Shown here in pieces: positions 35,133-44,259 of a stretch of DNA of 64,000 bases (positions are counted from its first letter, which is position 1; each line of letters begins with the position of its first letter). This DNA comes from DATFVB01 sp963714035 (GTDB taxonomy: Bacteria; Acidobacteriota; Thermoanaerobaculia; UBA5066; DATFVB01): the NCBI GenBank assembly GCA_963714035.1, contig OY970224.1:496001-560000 (forward strand), in the 5' to 3' direction. The notes below the pieces were generated by a model. That model had not been told where the DNA came from. It did not search any database and worked only from the letters and a program-made list of their open reading frames with translations. Both the position numbers and the translations under genes were made by a program.

Positions 35133-35867
35133 ATGCCGAAGCCTCCGCCTCTCTTTGCCGTCGACGGGTTCCTCGCGGCCGGGTCGACCGTCGCCCTCGA
35201 CGATCGCGCCCGCCGGCACGCCCGCGCCCGCCGGCTGGCGGAAGGCGCCCGCGTGCGCCTCGCGGACGGGGCCGGGTCGGAAGCGGAAGGAACGATCGCG
35301 CGGATCTCCCGGGACGCGCTCGAGGTCCGGATCGATCGCGTCGCGCCCGGCGCGTCGCGGTCCGGCGTCGAGCTCCTGGTCTCCGCGATCCGGATGCCGC
35401 GGTTGTCCTGGCTCGTCGAGAAGGCGACGGAGCTCGGCGCGGAAGCCGTGACGATCGTCGCGAGCGAGCGAGCGCAGCGCGGCCGTGTGGAAAGCGCCGC
35501 CGCGGGGATCGAGCGCCTCGAGCGGATCGCGCACGAGGCGGCGCAGCAGAGCGGGCAGTCGGTCCTGCCGCGCCTCGCGGGACCGATCGCGCCGGACGCC
35601 GCGGCGCGCCGCGCGACGTCCGCCTCGCGGGCCCTCGTCCTCGACCGGTCGGGGGAGCGGTTTCCGGCGCGGATGACCGCTCCGGCCGCGATCTGGATCG
35701 GCCCGGAAGGGGGATGGACCGGAGCGGAGCTCTCGGCCGCGGACGCCGCGGGATGGACCCGGGCTCGTCTTCCGGGCGCGACACTCCGGACCGAGACGGC
35801 GGCGATCGCGGCCCTGGTCCTCGCGCTGCAGGCGATTGACACCGCGGCGCGGGCGGACGGACAATAA
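35133..35867 (+). CDS. rsmE: 16S rRNA (uracil1498-N3)-methyltransferase
   Basis: This is a SPOUT-superfamily methyltransferase of 244 residues. The N-terminal PUA-like domain (about 1-75) is followed by the knotted SAM-binding domain with ELGAEAVTIVASERAQ, EAAQQSGQSVLPRL, IWIGPEGGWTGAEL (the signature GPEGG) and LGxTLRTETA-like LPGATLRTETAA. It methylates U1498 of 16S rRNA in the decoding centre. It is divergent from the small membrane protein at 34820-35035, with a 97-bp gap. Confidence 0.93.
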   Translation: MPKPPPLFAVDGFLAAGSTVALDDRARRHARARRLAEGARVRLADGAGSEAEGTIARISRDALEVRIDRVAPGASRSGVELLVSAIRMPRLSWLVEKATELGAEAVTIVASERAQRGRVESAAAGIERLERIAHEAAQQSGQSVLPRLAGPIAPDAAARRATSASRALVLDRSGERFPARMTAPAAIWIGPEGGWTGAELSAADAAGWTRARLPGATLRTETAAIAALVLALQAIDTAARADGQ

Positions 35868-35905
35868 CGCGATTCCAATGCTCCCGGTCCGAGGAGGCGT
35901 TCGAG

Positions 35906-36856
35906 TTGGCATTCGAAGACGTCCAAAAAGTGTGGATGAACGGCCAGATGGTCGACTTCGCCGACGCCCGGATCCACGTCTTCTCGCACGTGATCCACTA
36001 CGGCTCCGGCGTCTTCGAGGGGACGCGCTGTTACCGGACCGAGAGCGGCCCGGCGGTTTTCCGCCTGCGGGACCACACCGACCGTCTCTTCGCGTCGGCG
36101 AAGATCTATCGGATGGTTATCCCGTTCTCGAAGGAGGAGATCGACGAGGCGGTGCTCGAGACGATCCGCGTCAACGGATTCGAGGCGTGCTACATCCGCC
36201 CGATCGTCTACCGCGGAATGGGGACGCTCGGCGTCAATCCGTTCAACTCGCCGGTGCAGGCGGCGATCGGCGTCTGGAAGTGGGGAAAGTACCTCGGCCC
36301 CGAAGCGCTCGAGAACGGCGTCGACGTGTGCGTCGCGTCGTGGAGCCGCATGTCGCCGAACACGTTTCCGGCGATGGCGAAGGCGACCGCGAACTACATG
36401 AACTCCCAGCTCATCAAGATGGAGGCGCTCACCAACGGGTACGCGGAGGGCATCGGCCTTTCGTCCGACGGCACGGTTGCCGAAGGAAGCGGCGAGAACC
36501 TCTTCCTCGCCCACCACGGGCGCCTGATCACTCCGCCGGTCGCGAGCGCCGGGCTTCCCGGCATCACGCGGACGACGGTCATCCGGCTCGCGCACGATTG
36601 CGGCATCGAGGTCGTCGAACAGGTCGTGCCGCGGGAGATGCTCTACATCGCCGACGAGGTGTTCTTCTGCGGCACCGCGTCGGAGATCACGCCGATCCGG
36701 TCGGTCGACCGGATCCCGGTCGGGACGGGCAAGCGCGGGCCGATCGTCGAAAAGCTGCAGAAGGAGTTCTTCTCCCTCGTCGAGGGGCGCGCTCCGGACC
36801 GCCACGGCTGGCTCACGCCCGTGCGCATTCCGGCGCCGGCCGCCGCGCGCGCGTGA
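35906..36856 (+). CDS. ilvE: Branched-chain amino acid aminotransferase
   Basis: This is a class IV PLP-dependent aminotransferase of 316 residues for the last step of valine, leucine and isoleucine synthesis. HYGSGVFEGTRCY is the typical N-terminal block, the PLP lysine is K159 in AKATANYMNS, and GSGENLFLAHHG and the GLPGITRTTV block follow. The start is TTG at 35906 with GAGGAGG about 8 bp upstream; no ATG or GTG gives a better N-terminus. The gene lies 38 bp after rsmE and is probably co-transcribed. No other ilv or leu gene is present. Confidence 0.93.
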   Translation: MAFEDVQKVWMNGQMVDFADARIHVFSHVIHYGSGVFEGTRCYRTESGPAVFRLRDHTDRLFASAKIYRMVIPFSKEEIDEAVLETIRVNGFEACYIRPIVYRGMGTLGVNPFNSPVQAAIGVWKWGKYLGPEALENGVDVCVASWSRMSPNTFPAMAKATANYMNSQLIKMEALTNGYAEGIGLSSDGTVAEGSGENLFLAHHGRLITPPVASAGLPGITRTTVIRLAHDCGIEVVEQVVPREMLYIADEVFFCGTASEITPIRSVDRIPVGTGKRGPIVEKLQKEFFSLVEGRAPDRHGWLTPVRIPAPAAARA

Positions 36857-36949
36857 GCCGGGCGGAGCTCTCCGGCCCGTTCTGCCCGCATCATTCGGCG
36901 CCTCACGCGGCGCCCGTTCGGGGATAGACCCCGGGAAAGGCCAGCCGTC

Positions 36950-38164
36950 ATGCACATCAACGACCTGCTCCGGATCGCGGTCGAGCGGAAAGCCTCCGAC
37001 CTCCACCTGAAGGTCGGCGCCTATCCGGTCATCCGCGTCGACGGAACGTTGACTCCGCTCGTCGAATTGAAGCGCCTCATGCAGGAAGACACGATCGCGA
37101 TGGCCTTCTCGATCATGAGCGCGCGCCAGAAGGAGAAGTTCAAGAACAACTTCGAGATCGACATCGCGTATTCGGTGCCCGATCTCGGGCGGTTCCGCTG
37201 CAACATCTTCCAGCAGCGGGGGACGGTCGGCCTCGTGCTCCGCGTCATCCCCTCCCGCATCCTCGCGGTGCGCGACCTCCTCCTGCCTCCGGTGATCGAG
37301 CGGATCTGTTCCGAGCAGCGCGGCCTCATCCTCTGCACGGGAACGACGGGCTCGGGCAAGTCGACGACGCTCGCGGCGATGATCGACTACATCAATGCGA
37401 CCCGCAACGAGCACATCATGACGGTCGAGGATCCGATCGAGTTCCTGCACCGCGACAAGAAATCGATCGTGAACCAGCGCGAGGTCGAGGTCGACACGAA
37501 GGGATTCTCGATCGCGCTCCGGAGCGCGCTGCGCCAGGACCCCGACGTGATCCTCGTCGGCGAGATGCGCGACTACGAGACGGTCGAGACGGCGCTGACG
37601 GCCGCGGAGACGGGACACCTCGTGCTCTCCACCCTCCACACGCTCGATGCGACGGAGACGATCAACCGCATCGTGGCCATCTTCCCGCCCCATCAGCAGA
37701 AGCAGATCCGGCTCCAGCTCGCGGCGGTCCTGAAGGCCGTCATCTCGCTCCGTCTGATGCCCCGCGCCGACGGGCTCGGCCGCGTCCCGGCCGCGGAGAT
37801 CCTGATCTCGACGGCGCTCGTTCGCGACTGCATCGAGAACAAGGAGAAGACGAAGCTCATCAAGGACGCGATCACGGCCGGCACGTCGCAGTACGGGATG
37901 CAGACGTTCGACCAGTCGCTCTTCGGGCTCTACAAGTCGGGCCTGATCACGCTCGACGAGGCGTTGAAGCGCGCGACGAACCCGAACGAGTTCCGGTTGA
38001 AGCTCCAGGGAATCCAGTCGACCGCCGACGTCGCCCAGGAGGAGATGGACGCGGCGCTGCAGGCGCCCACGGAGGCGGACCCGCTCTCCGAAGAGTCGCC
38101 CTTCGACTTCTCGAACCAGCTCCCGGGCGGGCCGCCGCCGCCGCCGTTCCCGGGCCGCCGGTAA
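36950..38164 (+). CDS. pilT: Type IV pilus retraction ATPase
   Basis: This hexameric ATPase disassembles the type IV pilus and powers twitching motility. The protein has 404 residues. The N-terminal PAS-like domain is followed by the secretion-ATPase core with Walker A GTTGSGKST (about residue 131), the Asp box (TVEDPIEF), Walker B (ILVGEMRDYET) and the His box (HLVLSTLHT). The last 45 residues are acidic and proline-rich, an extension beyond the usual PilT. It stands alone; no pilB, pilC or pilin gene is in the window. Confidence 0.94.
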   Translation: MHINDLLRIAVERKASDLHLKVGAYPVIRVDGTLTPLVELKRLMQEDTIAMAFSIMSARQKEKFKNNFEIDIAYSVPDLGRFRCNIFQQRGTVGLVLRVIPSRILAVRDLLLPPVIERICSEQRGLILCTGTTGSGKSTTLAAMIDYINATRNEHIMTVEDPIEFLHRDKKSIVNQREVEVDTKGFSIALRSALRQDPDVILVGEMRDYETVETALTAAETGHLVLSTLHTLDATETINRIVAIFPPHQQKQIRLQLAAVLKAVISLRLMPRADGLGRVPAAEILISTALVRDCIENKEKTKLIKDAITAGTSQYGMQTFDQSLFGLYKSGLITLDEALKRATNPNEFRLKLQGIQSTADVAQEEMDAALQAPTEADPLSEESPFDFSNQLPGGPPPPPFPGRR

Positions 38165-38317
38165 CGGCGGAAATTCGAATGACGGAAACGGCGCGCGGGC
38201 GACTCCTTGCACCGCCTGGCGATTTTGTGCGGAGCGTTCGGGGGCGCTGTTCGCCGCGGAAGCCCGTGCGCGGCGATCGACGCGCCACGCGCTTTCGCCC
38301 GCCAACGCTGCGCGTTG

Positions 38318-38337
38318 CTCCTTCGTCGACGAAGGAG
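38318..38337. promoter_or_regulatory. 20-bp perfect palindrome between pilT and recX
   Basis: CTCCTTCGTC/GACGAAGGAG is perfectly self-complementary with no loop. Such a site is better suited to binding a dimeric protein than to forming a hairpin. It lies 66 bp upstream of recX. It does not resemble a LexA box that I know. Confidence 0.35.
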
Positions 38338-38402
38338 GCGCGGGATTCAAGATTGGGATTTCAGATTTCCGGCGAGATCCCGCTCATACAACGCTCGTAG
38401 CC

Positions 38403-38891
38403 GTGACAGCACGGCGCCGAATGGCTCTTGCGAGGGACAAGGACGCGCCGACCGAGTGCCGATTTCGCGCGGTGCGCCTCCTGACGGTCCGGGCGCGCTC
38501 GCGGGAAGAGCTCCGCCGGTCGCTCGAGCTCCGCGGGTTCTCCGCGGGGACGATCCGGGAGACGCTCGACGCGCTCGTCCGGGACGGGAGCCTCAACGAG
38601 AGCGCCGCGCTCGAGACGTTCCTGGCGAGCCGGGAAGAGAAGTTCTCCCGGGAGCGGATTCGGACCGAGCTGCGCCTGCGGGGATTCGCGAAGGAGCGCG
38701 TGGACGACGCGCTTGCCGCCCGGTCGGACGACGACGAGCGGGCGCTCCTCGAAGAGCTTTTCCGGCGGCGGTCGCGGGAGCTCGCGAGCCTGCCCGCCGA
38801 CCGCCGGAAGAAGAAGGTCTTCGACTTCCTCCGGCGGCGGGGATTTCCGGTGTCGGCGATCTTCGCGGTCATGGGGGAACCGGAGGAATAG
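38403..38891 (+). CDS. recX: RecX-type regulator of RecA
   Basis: RecX binds RecA filaments and limits their activity. The protein has 162 residues made of three-helix RecX repeats: AVRLLTVRARSREELRRSLELRGF, then an SLNESAALETFLASR segment and a final DFLRRRGFPVSAIFAVM. The GTG start (38403) and an in-frame ATG (38421) are both possible; the conserved part starts after either. RecX usually sits beside recA, which is absent here; alaS, a frequent recA-recX neighbour, follows. Confidence 0.85.
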   Translation: MTARRRMALARDKDAPTECRFRAVRLLTVRARSREELRRSLELRGFSAGTIRETLDALVRDGSLNESAALETFLASREEKFSRERIRTELRLRGFAKERVDDALAARSDDDERALLEELFRRRSRELASLPADRRKKKVFDFLRRRGFPVSAIFAVMGEPEE

Positions 38892-39102
38892 TTCCGAGTT
38901 GCGAGCCGCGAGTGGAAACTCCCGGCCGGGGCCGCAACCGCTCGCCCCCGATGGCGAGTCCTCCGGCGGTGAGTTGAAACTGGGAACTCCGCCGGTCCTT
39001 CGACTCGAAACCCGTCACTCGGAACGCGGAACTGAGAAACGCGCGGCCATGCAAACGCCGCGCGTTTCTGTCACTATCGCGCGTTCGGAGGCGACGGGCG
39101 TG

Positions 39103-41808
39103 ATGGATTCCCGGGAGATTCGCGAGCGATTCCTGAGGTTCTTCGAGGAGCGGGGGCACCGCCGCGTCCCGTCGTCCTCGCTCATCCCGGCCGGGGATCC
39201 GACGCTCCTCTTCGCCAACGCCGGCATGAACCAGTTCAAGGACGTGTTCACGGGACGCGAAAAGCGCGACTACGTCCGCGCGACGTCCTCCCAGAAGTGC
39301 GTCCGGGCCGGCGGAAAGCACAACGACCTCGACAACGTCGGATACACGGCGCGCCACCAGACGTTCTTTGAGATGCTCGGCAACTTCTCGTTCGGCGACT
39401 ACTTCAAGGGAGACGCGATCCGCTTCGCGTGGGACCTCCTGACGGATCCGAACGAGGGATATGGCCTCGCCGTCGACCGCCTCTGGTTCACCGTCTACAC
39501 GACCGACGACGAAGCGGCCGCGCTCTGGGAGAAGGTCGGAGCCGCGAAAGACCGCATCCTGCGATTCGGCGAGAAGGACAACTTCTGGGCGATGGGGGAG
39601 ACCGGGCCGTGCGGGCCCTGCTCCGAGATCCACTACTTCCGGGGCGACGACCCGTCGGATCCGGCGAAGAACCGGGCGGAGCTCGTCAACGGCCCCGGCG
39701 ACGAGACGATGGAAATCTGGAACCTCGTCTTCATGCAGTACGAGCGGGACGAATCGGGGAAGATGACGCCGCTCCCGAAGCCCTCGGTCGACACGGGCGC
39801 GGGCCTCGAGCGGATCGCGTCGATCCTCCAGGACGTCAACAACAACTTCGACACCGATCTCTTTCGGCCGATCCTCGCGCGGATCGAGGAGATTTCGGGG
39901 CGCCGGTACCGCGGCGGCATGGAGGTCGACGACGCCCCGTTCCGCGTCGTCGCCGACCACGTGCGCGCGTCGATCATGCTCATCACGGACGGTGTGCTCC
40001 CGTCGAACGAGGGGCGCGGCTACGTCTTGAGGCGAATCATCCGACGTGCGGTCCGGTACGGACGGCAGCTTGGTCTGGAGGTCGACGCTCTAAGACCTTT
40101 GCTCGGGGACCTGGTTCTGATCGGAATCGTTCTCGACATTTTCAAGCAGCCGTACGCATGGTCGGAGGATTTCGTCGGAAAGGCCAGCCGAAGCGCGATG
40201 AGCGTCCTTCGGAACGAAGAGCTGGCTTTCGGCCGCACGCTCACGGCCGGAATCGACCGCATCGGCGAGGAGATCGAGGCGATCCGCCGGACCGGCGGGT
40301 CGTCGCTCTCGGGCGAGACCGCGTTCCGGCTCTACGACACGCACGGCATTCCGCTCGACCTGATCTCGGAAATCGCGCAGGACGAGGGCCTCCAGGTCGA
40401 CGTCGAGGGATTCGAGAAGGCGATGGACGGGCAGCGCGCCCGATCGCACGCGTCGGCGAAGTTCCAGGCGGCGGACGCGAAGGTGTTCGAGACGCTCCCG
40501 CTCCCCGACGCCCATTCCGAGTTCCGCGGTTATCCCGAGCAGGACTTCGTGCGCCTCCCGGGAGCGCGCGTCGTCGGGATCGTCGCGGACGGCCAGCTTT
40601 CGGGCCGGCTCTCCGCGGGCCAGTCGGGGGAGGTGGTGACGGACCGGACCGTCTTCTACCCGGAGGGCGGCGGACAGGTCGGCGACGTCGGGACCTGGTC
40701 GTGGGCGGGGGGCGCGGGAGAGGTGATCGACGCGCGGCGTCCGGTGCCCGGCCTGATCGCGCACCGCGTCGAGGTGAAGGAGGGCGTTCTCGCGATCGGC
40801 GACGCGGTGGACATGGAAGTCGACGAGTGGACGCGCCGGCGCACGCAGGCGAACCACACCGGAACCCATCTCCTCCACGCGGCGCTCCGGAACGTGCTCG
40901 GCGAGTCGGCCCGCCAGATGGGTTCGCTCGTCGCGCCCGACCGGCTCCGCTTCGATTACGCCGCCCGTTCGCCGCTGACGCCGGAGCAACTCCGCGAGAT
41001 CGAGGAGCAGGTCAACCGCGAGGTGCTCCTCGACAAGCCGGTCGCCAAGGAAACGGTCTCGCGGGACGAAGCGAACGCGAAGGGCGCAATCGCCTTCTTC
41101 GGCGAGAAGTACGGAGACCGGGTCCGGGTCGTCACCGTGCCCGGGTATTCCGTCGAGCTCTGCGGAGGGTGCCACGTGCCGACGACCGGAGAGATCGGCG
41201 CGTTCAAGATCCTCTCCGACCGGGGACTCGCCGCGGGGGTGCGCCGGATCGAGGCGGTGACCTCGCTCGGAACGGTCGAGCTCCTCCGGAAGGACGAGGA
41301 GATTCTCACGGCGCTTTCCGCGGAAGCGAAATCGGAGCGGGAGAGGCTCCCGGAAGTCTTTCGGATCGCGGAGGAGCGGATCCGCGCGCTCGAAAAAGAG
41401 CTCGCCTTGCTGAGGCTCAAGCTCGCCGCCGCGGGAGGCGCTTCGGGCGCCGCCGACGAGGGAGTGCGCGAGGTCGCCGGGGTGAAGGTGTGGACGCGCG
41501 AAGCGAGCGGCCTGTCGCCCGGGGAGCTGCGGAATCTTTCCGACACGTTGAAGGGGAAGCTCAAGTCGGGCGTGATCGCGGTCGGCGGGGGCCACGACGG
41601 GAAGACGGCGGTGATCGTGGCGGTGACCCCGGACCTGACCGACCGGATTTCCGCCTCGGACATCGCGGCCCGGATCGGGACGGCGCTCGGCGGACGGGGA
41701 GGCGGCAAGCGCGACCTCGCCCAGGTCGGCGGACGGGACGTGGCCCTCCTCGGGGCGGGCCTCGCGGCGGCGGCGTCGGCGGTCGAAGAGCTCCTTTCCG
41801 CGTCCTGA
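39103..41808 (+). CDS. alaS: Alanine--tRNA ligase
   Basis: This class II synthetase has 901 residues. The N-terminal catalytic domain opens RERFLRFFEERGHRRVPSSSL, with LLFANAGMNQFKDVF and ARHQTFFEMLGNFSFGDYF. The editing domain contains the zinc-binding NHTGTHLLHAAL block and the CGGCHVPTTGEIG motif. The C-terminal C-Ala oligomerisation domain ends near 895. I choose ATG 39103; the frame extends upstream but that part is not AlaRS-like. A stretch of about 215 bp (40021-40235) has clearly more A/T-ending and rare codons (CTA, AGA, CGA) than the rest. Confidence 0.95.
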   Translation: MDSREIRERFLRFFEERGHRRVPSSSLIPAGDPTLLFANAGMNQFKDVFTGREKRDYVRATSSQKCVRAGGKHNDLDNVGYTARHQTFFEMLGNFSFGDYFKGDAIRFAWDLLTDPNEGYGLAVDRLWFTVYTTDDEAAALWEKVGAAKDRILRFGEKDNFWAMGETGPCGPCSEIHYFRGDDPSDPAKNRAELVNGPGDETMEIWNLVFMQYERDESGKMTPLPKPSVDTGAGLERIASILQDVNNNFDTDLFRPILARIEEISGRRYRGGMEVDDAPFRVVADHVRASIMLITDGVLPSNEGRGYVLRRIIRRAVRYGRQLGLEVDALRPLLGDLVLIGIVLDIFKQPYAWSEDFVGKASRSAMSVLRNEELAFGRTLTAGIDRIGEEIEAIRRTGGSSLSGETAFRLYDTHGIPLDLISEIAQDEGLQVDVEGFEKAMDGQRARSHASAKFQAADAKVFETLPLPDAHSEFRGYPEQDFVRLPGARVVGIVADGQLSGRLSAGQSGEVVTDRTVFYPEGGGQVGDVGTWSWAGGAGEVIDARRPVPGLIAHRVEVKEGVLAIGDAVDMEVDEWTRRRTQANHTGTHLLHAALRNVLGESARQMGSLVAPDRLRFDYAARSPLTPEQLREIEEQVNREVLLDKPVAKETVSRDEANAKGAIAFFGEKYGDRVRVVTVPGYSVELCGGCHVPTTGEIGAFKILSDRGLAAGVRRIEAVTSLGTVELLRKDEEILTALSAEAKSERERLPEVFRIAEERIRALEKELALLRLKLAAAGGASGAADEGVREVAGVKVWTREASGLSPGELRNLSDTLKGKLKSGVIAVGGGHDGKTAVIVAVTPDLTDRISASDIAARIGTALGGRGGGKRDLAQVGGRDVALLGAGLAAAASAVEELLSAS

Positions 41809-41886
41809 GCGCGGGGGAAACCTGTCCTTAAGATCAGGCTGCCGGCCGCCGGGCCGTGGTATCCTCCCTTCCGGTTCAGACCGCCC

Positions 41887-42591
41887 ATGAGGAAAACCTT
41901 CGCGTTCCTGCTCGCTCTTGCGGTATCCGCGTCCGCGTCGGCCGGCGTGCATCTGCTCACCCGCGCCGACGGATCGAAAGTCATCTACAACGACGAGGTC
42001 GACACGACCCGTTACAAGCCGATCCAGATGAGCGACGCGTGGCTCGCGAGCCGCCGCGTCCGGCCGTGCCCCTACGACGGCCTGATCGCCTCGGCGGCCA
42101 CCGAGCACGGAATGGATCCCGCGCTCCTGAAGTCGGTGATGCTCGTCGAGTCGGGGTTCAACCCCTCCGCGGTCTCCCGAAAGGGCGCGCGGGGGCTGAT
42201 GCAGCTGATGCCGGCGACCGCGAAGCTCTACGGGGTGCGAAATCTCCACGACGTCCGCGAGAACATCGCCGGCGGCGCGCGCTACCTCAACTACCTCCTC
42301 AACCTCTACGGCGGGGACCTCGAGAACGCGCTCGCGGCGTACAACGCGGGAGAAGGCGCCGTCCAGAAATACGGCGGGATCCCGCCCTACGACGAGACGG
42401 TCCTCTACGTGCACAAGACGCTGACGGCGTATTACGGGAAGCCGTATCTCGGAGGCGGGTTCGGACGGGCGACGACGCAGCGGTTCAAGGTCCTCGCCGA
42501 CCTCTTCCCCGGCCGCCCCGTGCGCATCGAGCGGGATGCCGACAACCGGGTCGTGCTCACGACCGGCTCCGCCGCGGCCTTCCGCCGATAA
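41887..42591 (+). CDS. Secreted lytic transglycosylase (SLT family)
   Basis: The protein has 234 residues. A signal peptide (residues 1-19, ending SASAG) leads to a short DUF4124-like segment (TRADGSKVIYND) and then an SLT domain at about 60-185. The catalytic glutamate is E88 in MLVESGFNP, and GLMQLMPATAKLYGV and LENALAAYNAGEGAV are the other SLT signatures. It should cleave peptidoglycan glycan strands in the periplasm. The TPR protein starts 5 bp after its stop and is probably co-translated. Confidence 0.92.
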   Translation: MRKTFAFLLALAVSASASAGVHLLTRADGSKVIYNDEVDTTRYKPIQMSDAWLASRRVRPCPYDGLIASAATEHGMDPALLKSVMLVESGFNPSAVSRKGARGLMQLMPATAKLYGVRNLHDVRENIAGGARYLNYLLNLYGGDLENALAAYNAGEGAVQKYGGIPPYDETVLYVHKTLTAYYGKPYLGGGFGRATTQRFKVLADLFPGRPVRIERDADNRVVLTTGSAAAFRR

Positions 42592-42595
42592 CGGC

Positions 42596-43828
42596 ATGGC
42601 GCACTCGAGGCGCGAGGCGCCGCCTTTCGATCAGGGAATCTTTCTCCTCCATCTCAACAAGGGACGCGAGGCGCTCCGGGTCGGAAACCTCTCGACCGCG
42701 CGCGCCGAGCTCCAGACCGCGTTGTCGATCCGCCCGGGAGACGAGGACGTCCGCAATCTCCTGTCGGTCGTCTACTTCCGCACGGGCGAGTTCGACGAGG
42801 CGGAGAAGATCACGCGGAAGCTCGTTTCCGAGAACCCGGATTCGGCCGTGCTCCGGTCGAACCTCGGAATCATCCTCGTCAAGACGGGCGCGGTCGACGC
42901 GGCGGAGACCGAGCTTCGCCGGGCGATCGACCTGAAGCCGGACCATGCGAAGAGCCATCTCTACCTCGGTTTCGTCTACCGGCAGAAGCGAAAGCTCGGC
43001 CTGGCGCTCGAGCACTTCGGCTTCGCGGGCGCCGACCGGCTGGTCGCCGAGCTGCAGGCCGAGCTTCGGCGGTCGTCCCGCGAGAGCGGGGACGTCCGGT
43101 CGAGCAAGCCCGAGACTGCCACGCCTCTCGCCGTCCCCGCGAAAGCGACGACGACCGCGAGGCTCGTCATCCCCGCGGAGTTCCGGAAGACGGCGGCGCC
43201 GAAAGCGGAGCCGGCCGAGGCCGCGCCGGCGCCCGCCGCGAAGTCTCCTGCACCCGCCCGGCTCTTCCGGATCCGCGAGAACGGAACGGTCGAGATCACC
43301 TTCGAAGGCGAGGTCCTGGTCCGGCGCGGCACCGTCGCGTCCTACGGCGGCCGAATCGCCTTCGGGGGCGATCCGAGGCTCGCCGGAACGCGCGCCGAAG
43401 CGCTCCTCAAGGCGTCGGGAAAAGGCTCGATTTTCCTCGCCGACCGCGGGCGGAAACCGATTCTCGTCGAGTTGAACGACGAGTTCTTTTCGGCCGAGGG
43501 CTCCCGGATACTCGCGATCGGTCCGACGCTCTCCTTCCGCTACGAGCCGATCCACGACTTCCCGCGGCGGCGTCGGGTCGACGTCCTGAAGATCTTCGGG
43601 AAGGGGGGGCTCGTGCTGTCCCCGGCCCGGGCGAGCTTCTCGATCGCGGTCTCGGCCGACTATCCGCTCAACGTCTCGTCCCGCGACCTCGTGGGGTGGT
43701 CCGGGAATCTCGTTCCCTCCGTTCTTCCCGACCGCTTCCTCGACGAAGTGATGCTTCCGGACAGCGAGGATCCGCCCAAGATCCGCTTCGAAGGAGAGGG
43801 CACCGTCCTGACGGAATCGCCCGCGTGA
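42596..43828 (+). CDS. TPR protein with C-terminal AIM24-like domain
   Basis: The protein has 410 residues and starts at ATG 42596. Residues ~18-150 form three to four tetratricopeptide repeats (ALRVGNLSTARAELQTALSIRPG; TGEFDEAEKITRKLVSENPD; TGAVDAAETELRRAIDLKPD). An alanine/proline linker at ~160-220 is followed by a beta-rich domain (~222-405) that recalls the AIM24/DUF124 family: GKGSIFLADRGRKPILVEL, then FFSAEGSRILAIGPTLSF and SVSSRDLVGWSG-like DLVGWSGNLV. TPRs mediate protein contacts; bacterial AIM24 proteins lack a clear function. There is no signal peptide. Confidence 0.75.
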   Translation: MAHSRREAPPFDQGIFLLHLNKGREALRVGNLSTARAELQTALSIRPGDEDVRNLLSVVYFRTGEFDEAEKITRKLVSENPDSAVLRSNLGIILVKTGAVDAAETELRRAIDLKPDHAKSHLYLGFVYRQKRKLGLALEHFGFAGADRLVAELQAELRRSSRESGDVRSSKPETATPLAVPAKATTTARLVIPAEFRKTAAPKAEPAEAAPAPAAKSPAPARLFRIRENGTVEITFEGEVLVRRGTVASYGGRIAFGGDPRLAGTRAEALLKASGKGSIFLADRGRKPILVELNDEFFSAEGSRILAIGPTLSFRYEPIHDFPRRRRVDVLKIFGKGGLVLSPARASFSIAVSADYPLNVSSRDLVGWSGNLVPSVLPDRFLDEVMLPDSEDPPKIRFEGEGTVLTESPA

Positions 43829-44244
43829 GCGGCGGCGCACCGGCGGAATCGGACCGCCGGAAGGCGCTCCGGATCGGAATGCTCGGCTGCGGATCCGCCC
43901 TGCTGATCTTCCTCCTCACCGCGTCCGTCGTCGGGTTTCTCGTCGCCCGCGACCCGCATCAGCTCCGCGGCGTCCTGGGCGCCCTGTTCGACTCGCTCGA
44001 GAACTCGCTGGAGAAGAACTTCGCGCCCGACGTCGCGCCGGCCGACCGCCAGGAATTCCGCGCGGCGCGGGAGCGTTTCCACGCCGCATGGGAAGCGGGG
44101 AAGATCGACATGCGGGGCACGGACGCCCTTCGCCGGCGCCTGCTCGAGGAGTCGCGCAAGCCGCGGCTCGGACCGGCCGACGTCCGCGAGCTCTCCCGTT
44201 TCCTCGACCGGCTGGCCGGCGCGCCCGCGGCGCGGGCGGCGTGA
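43825..44244 (+). CDS. Single-pass membrane protein of unknown function
   Basis: The protein has 139 residues and starts at GTG 43825, overlapping the stop of the TPR-AIM24 gene (GTGA). One strong membrane helix at about residues 19-42 (GCGSALLIFLLTASVVGFLVA) is followed by a charged, helical soluble part with many arginines and glutamates, likely a coiled coil. It is probably anchored in the inner membrane. I do not recognise the family. The genes on both sides suggest an envelope role together with the TPR protein. Confidence 0.7.
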   Translation: MSGGAPAESDRRKALRIGMLGCGSALLIFLLTASVVGFLVARDPHQLRGVLGALFDSLENSLEKNFAPDVAPADRQEFRAARERFHAAWEAGKIDMRGTDALRRRLLEESRKPRLGPADVRELSRFLDRLAGAPAARAA

Positions 44245-44259
44245 GGTCGGAGGGCCGCC

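Noticed and set aside
36857..36949. Hairpin after ilvE as an intrinsic terminator
   Set aside because: GC-rich complementarity is present but the loop would be too small and there is no T-run.
38892..39060. Repeated GAGTTG/GAAACT words between recX and alaS
   Set aside because: The words are short and irregular; no consistent unit or inverted structure could be defined.
38892..39102. T-box or other riboswitch upstream of alaS or ileS
   Set aside because: No T-box consensus (TGGNACC) and no recognisable riboswitch core; the gap before ileS is too short for one.
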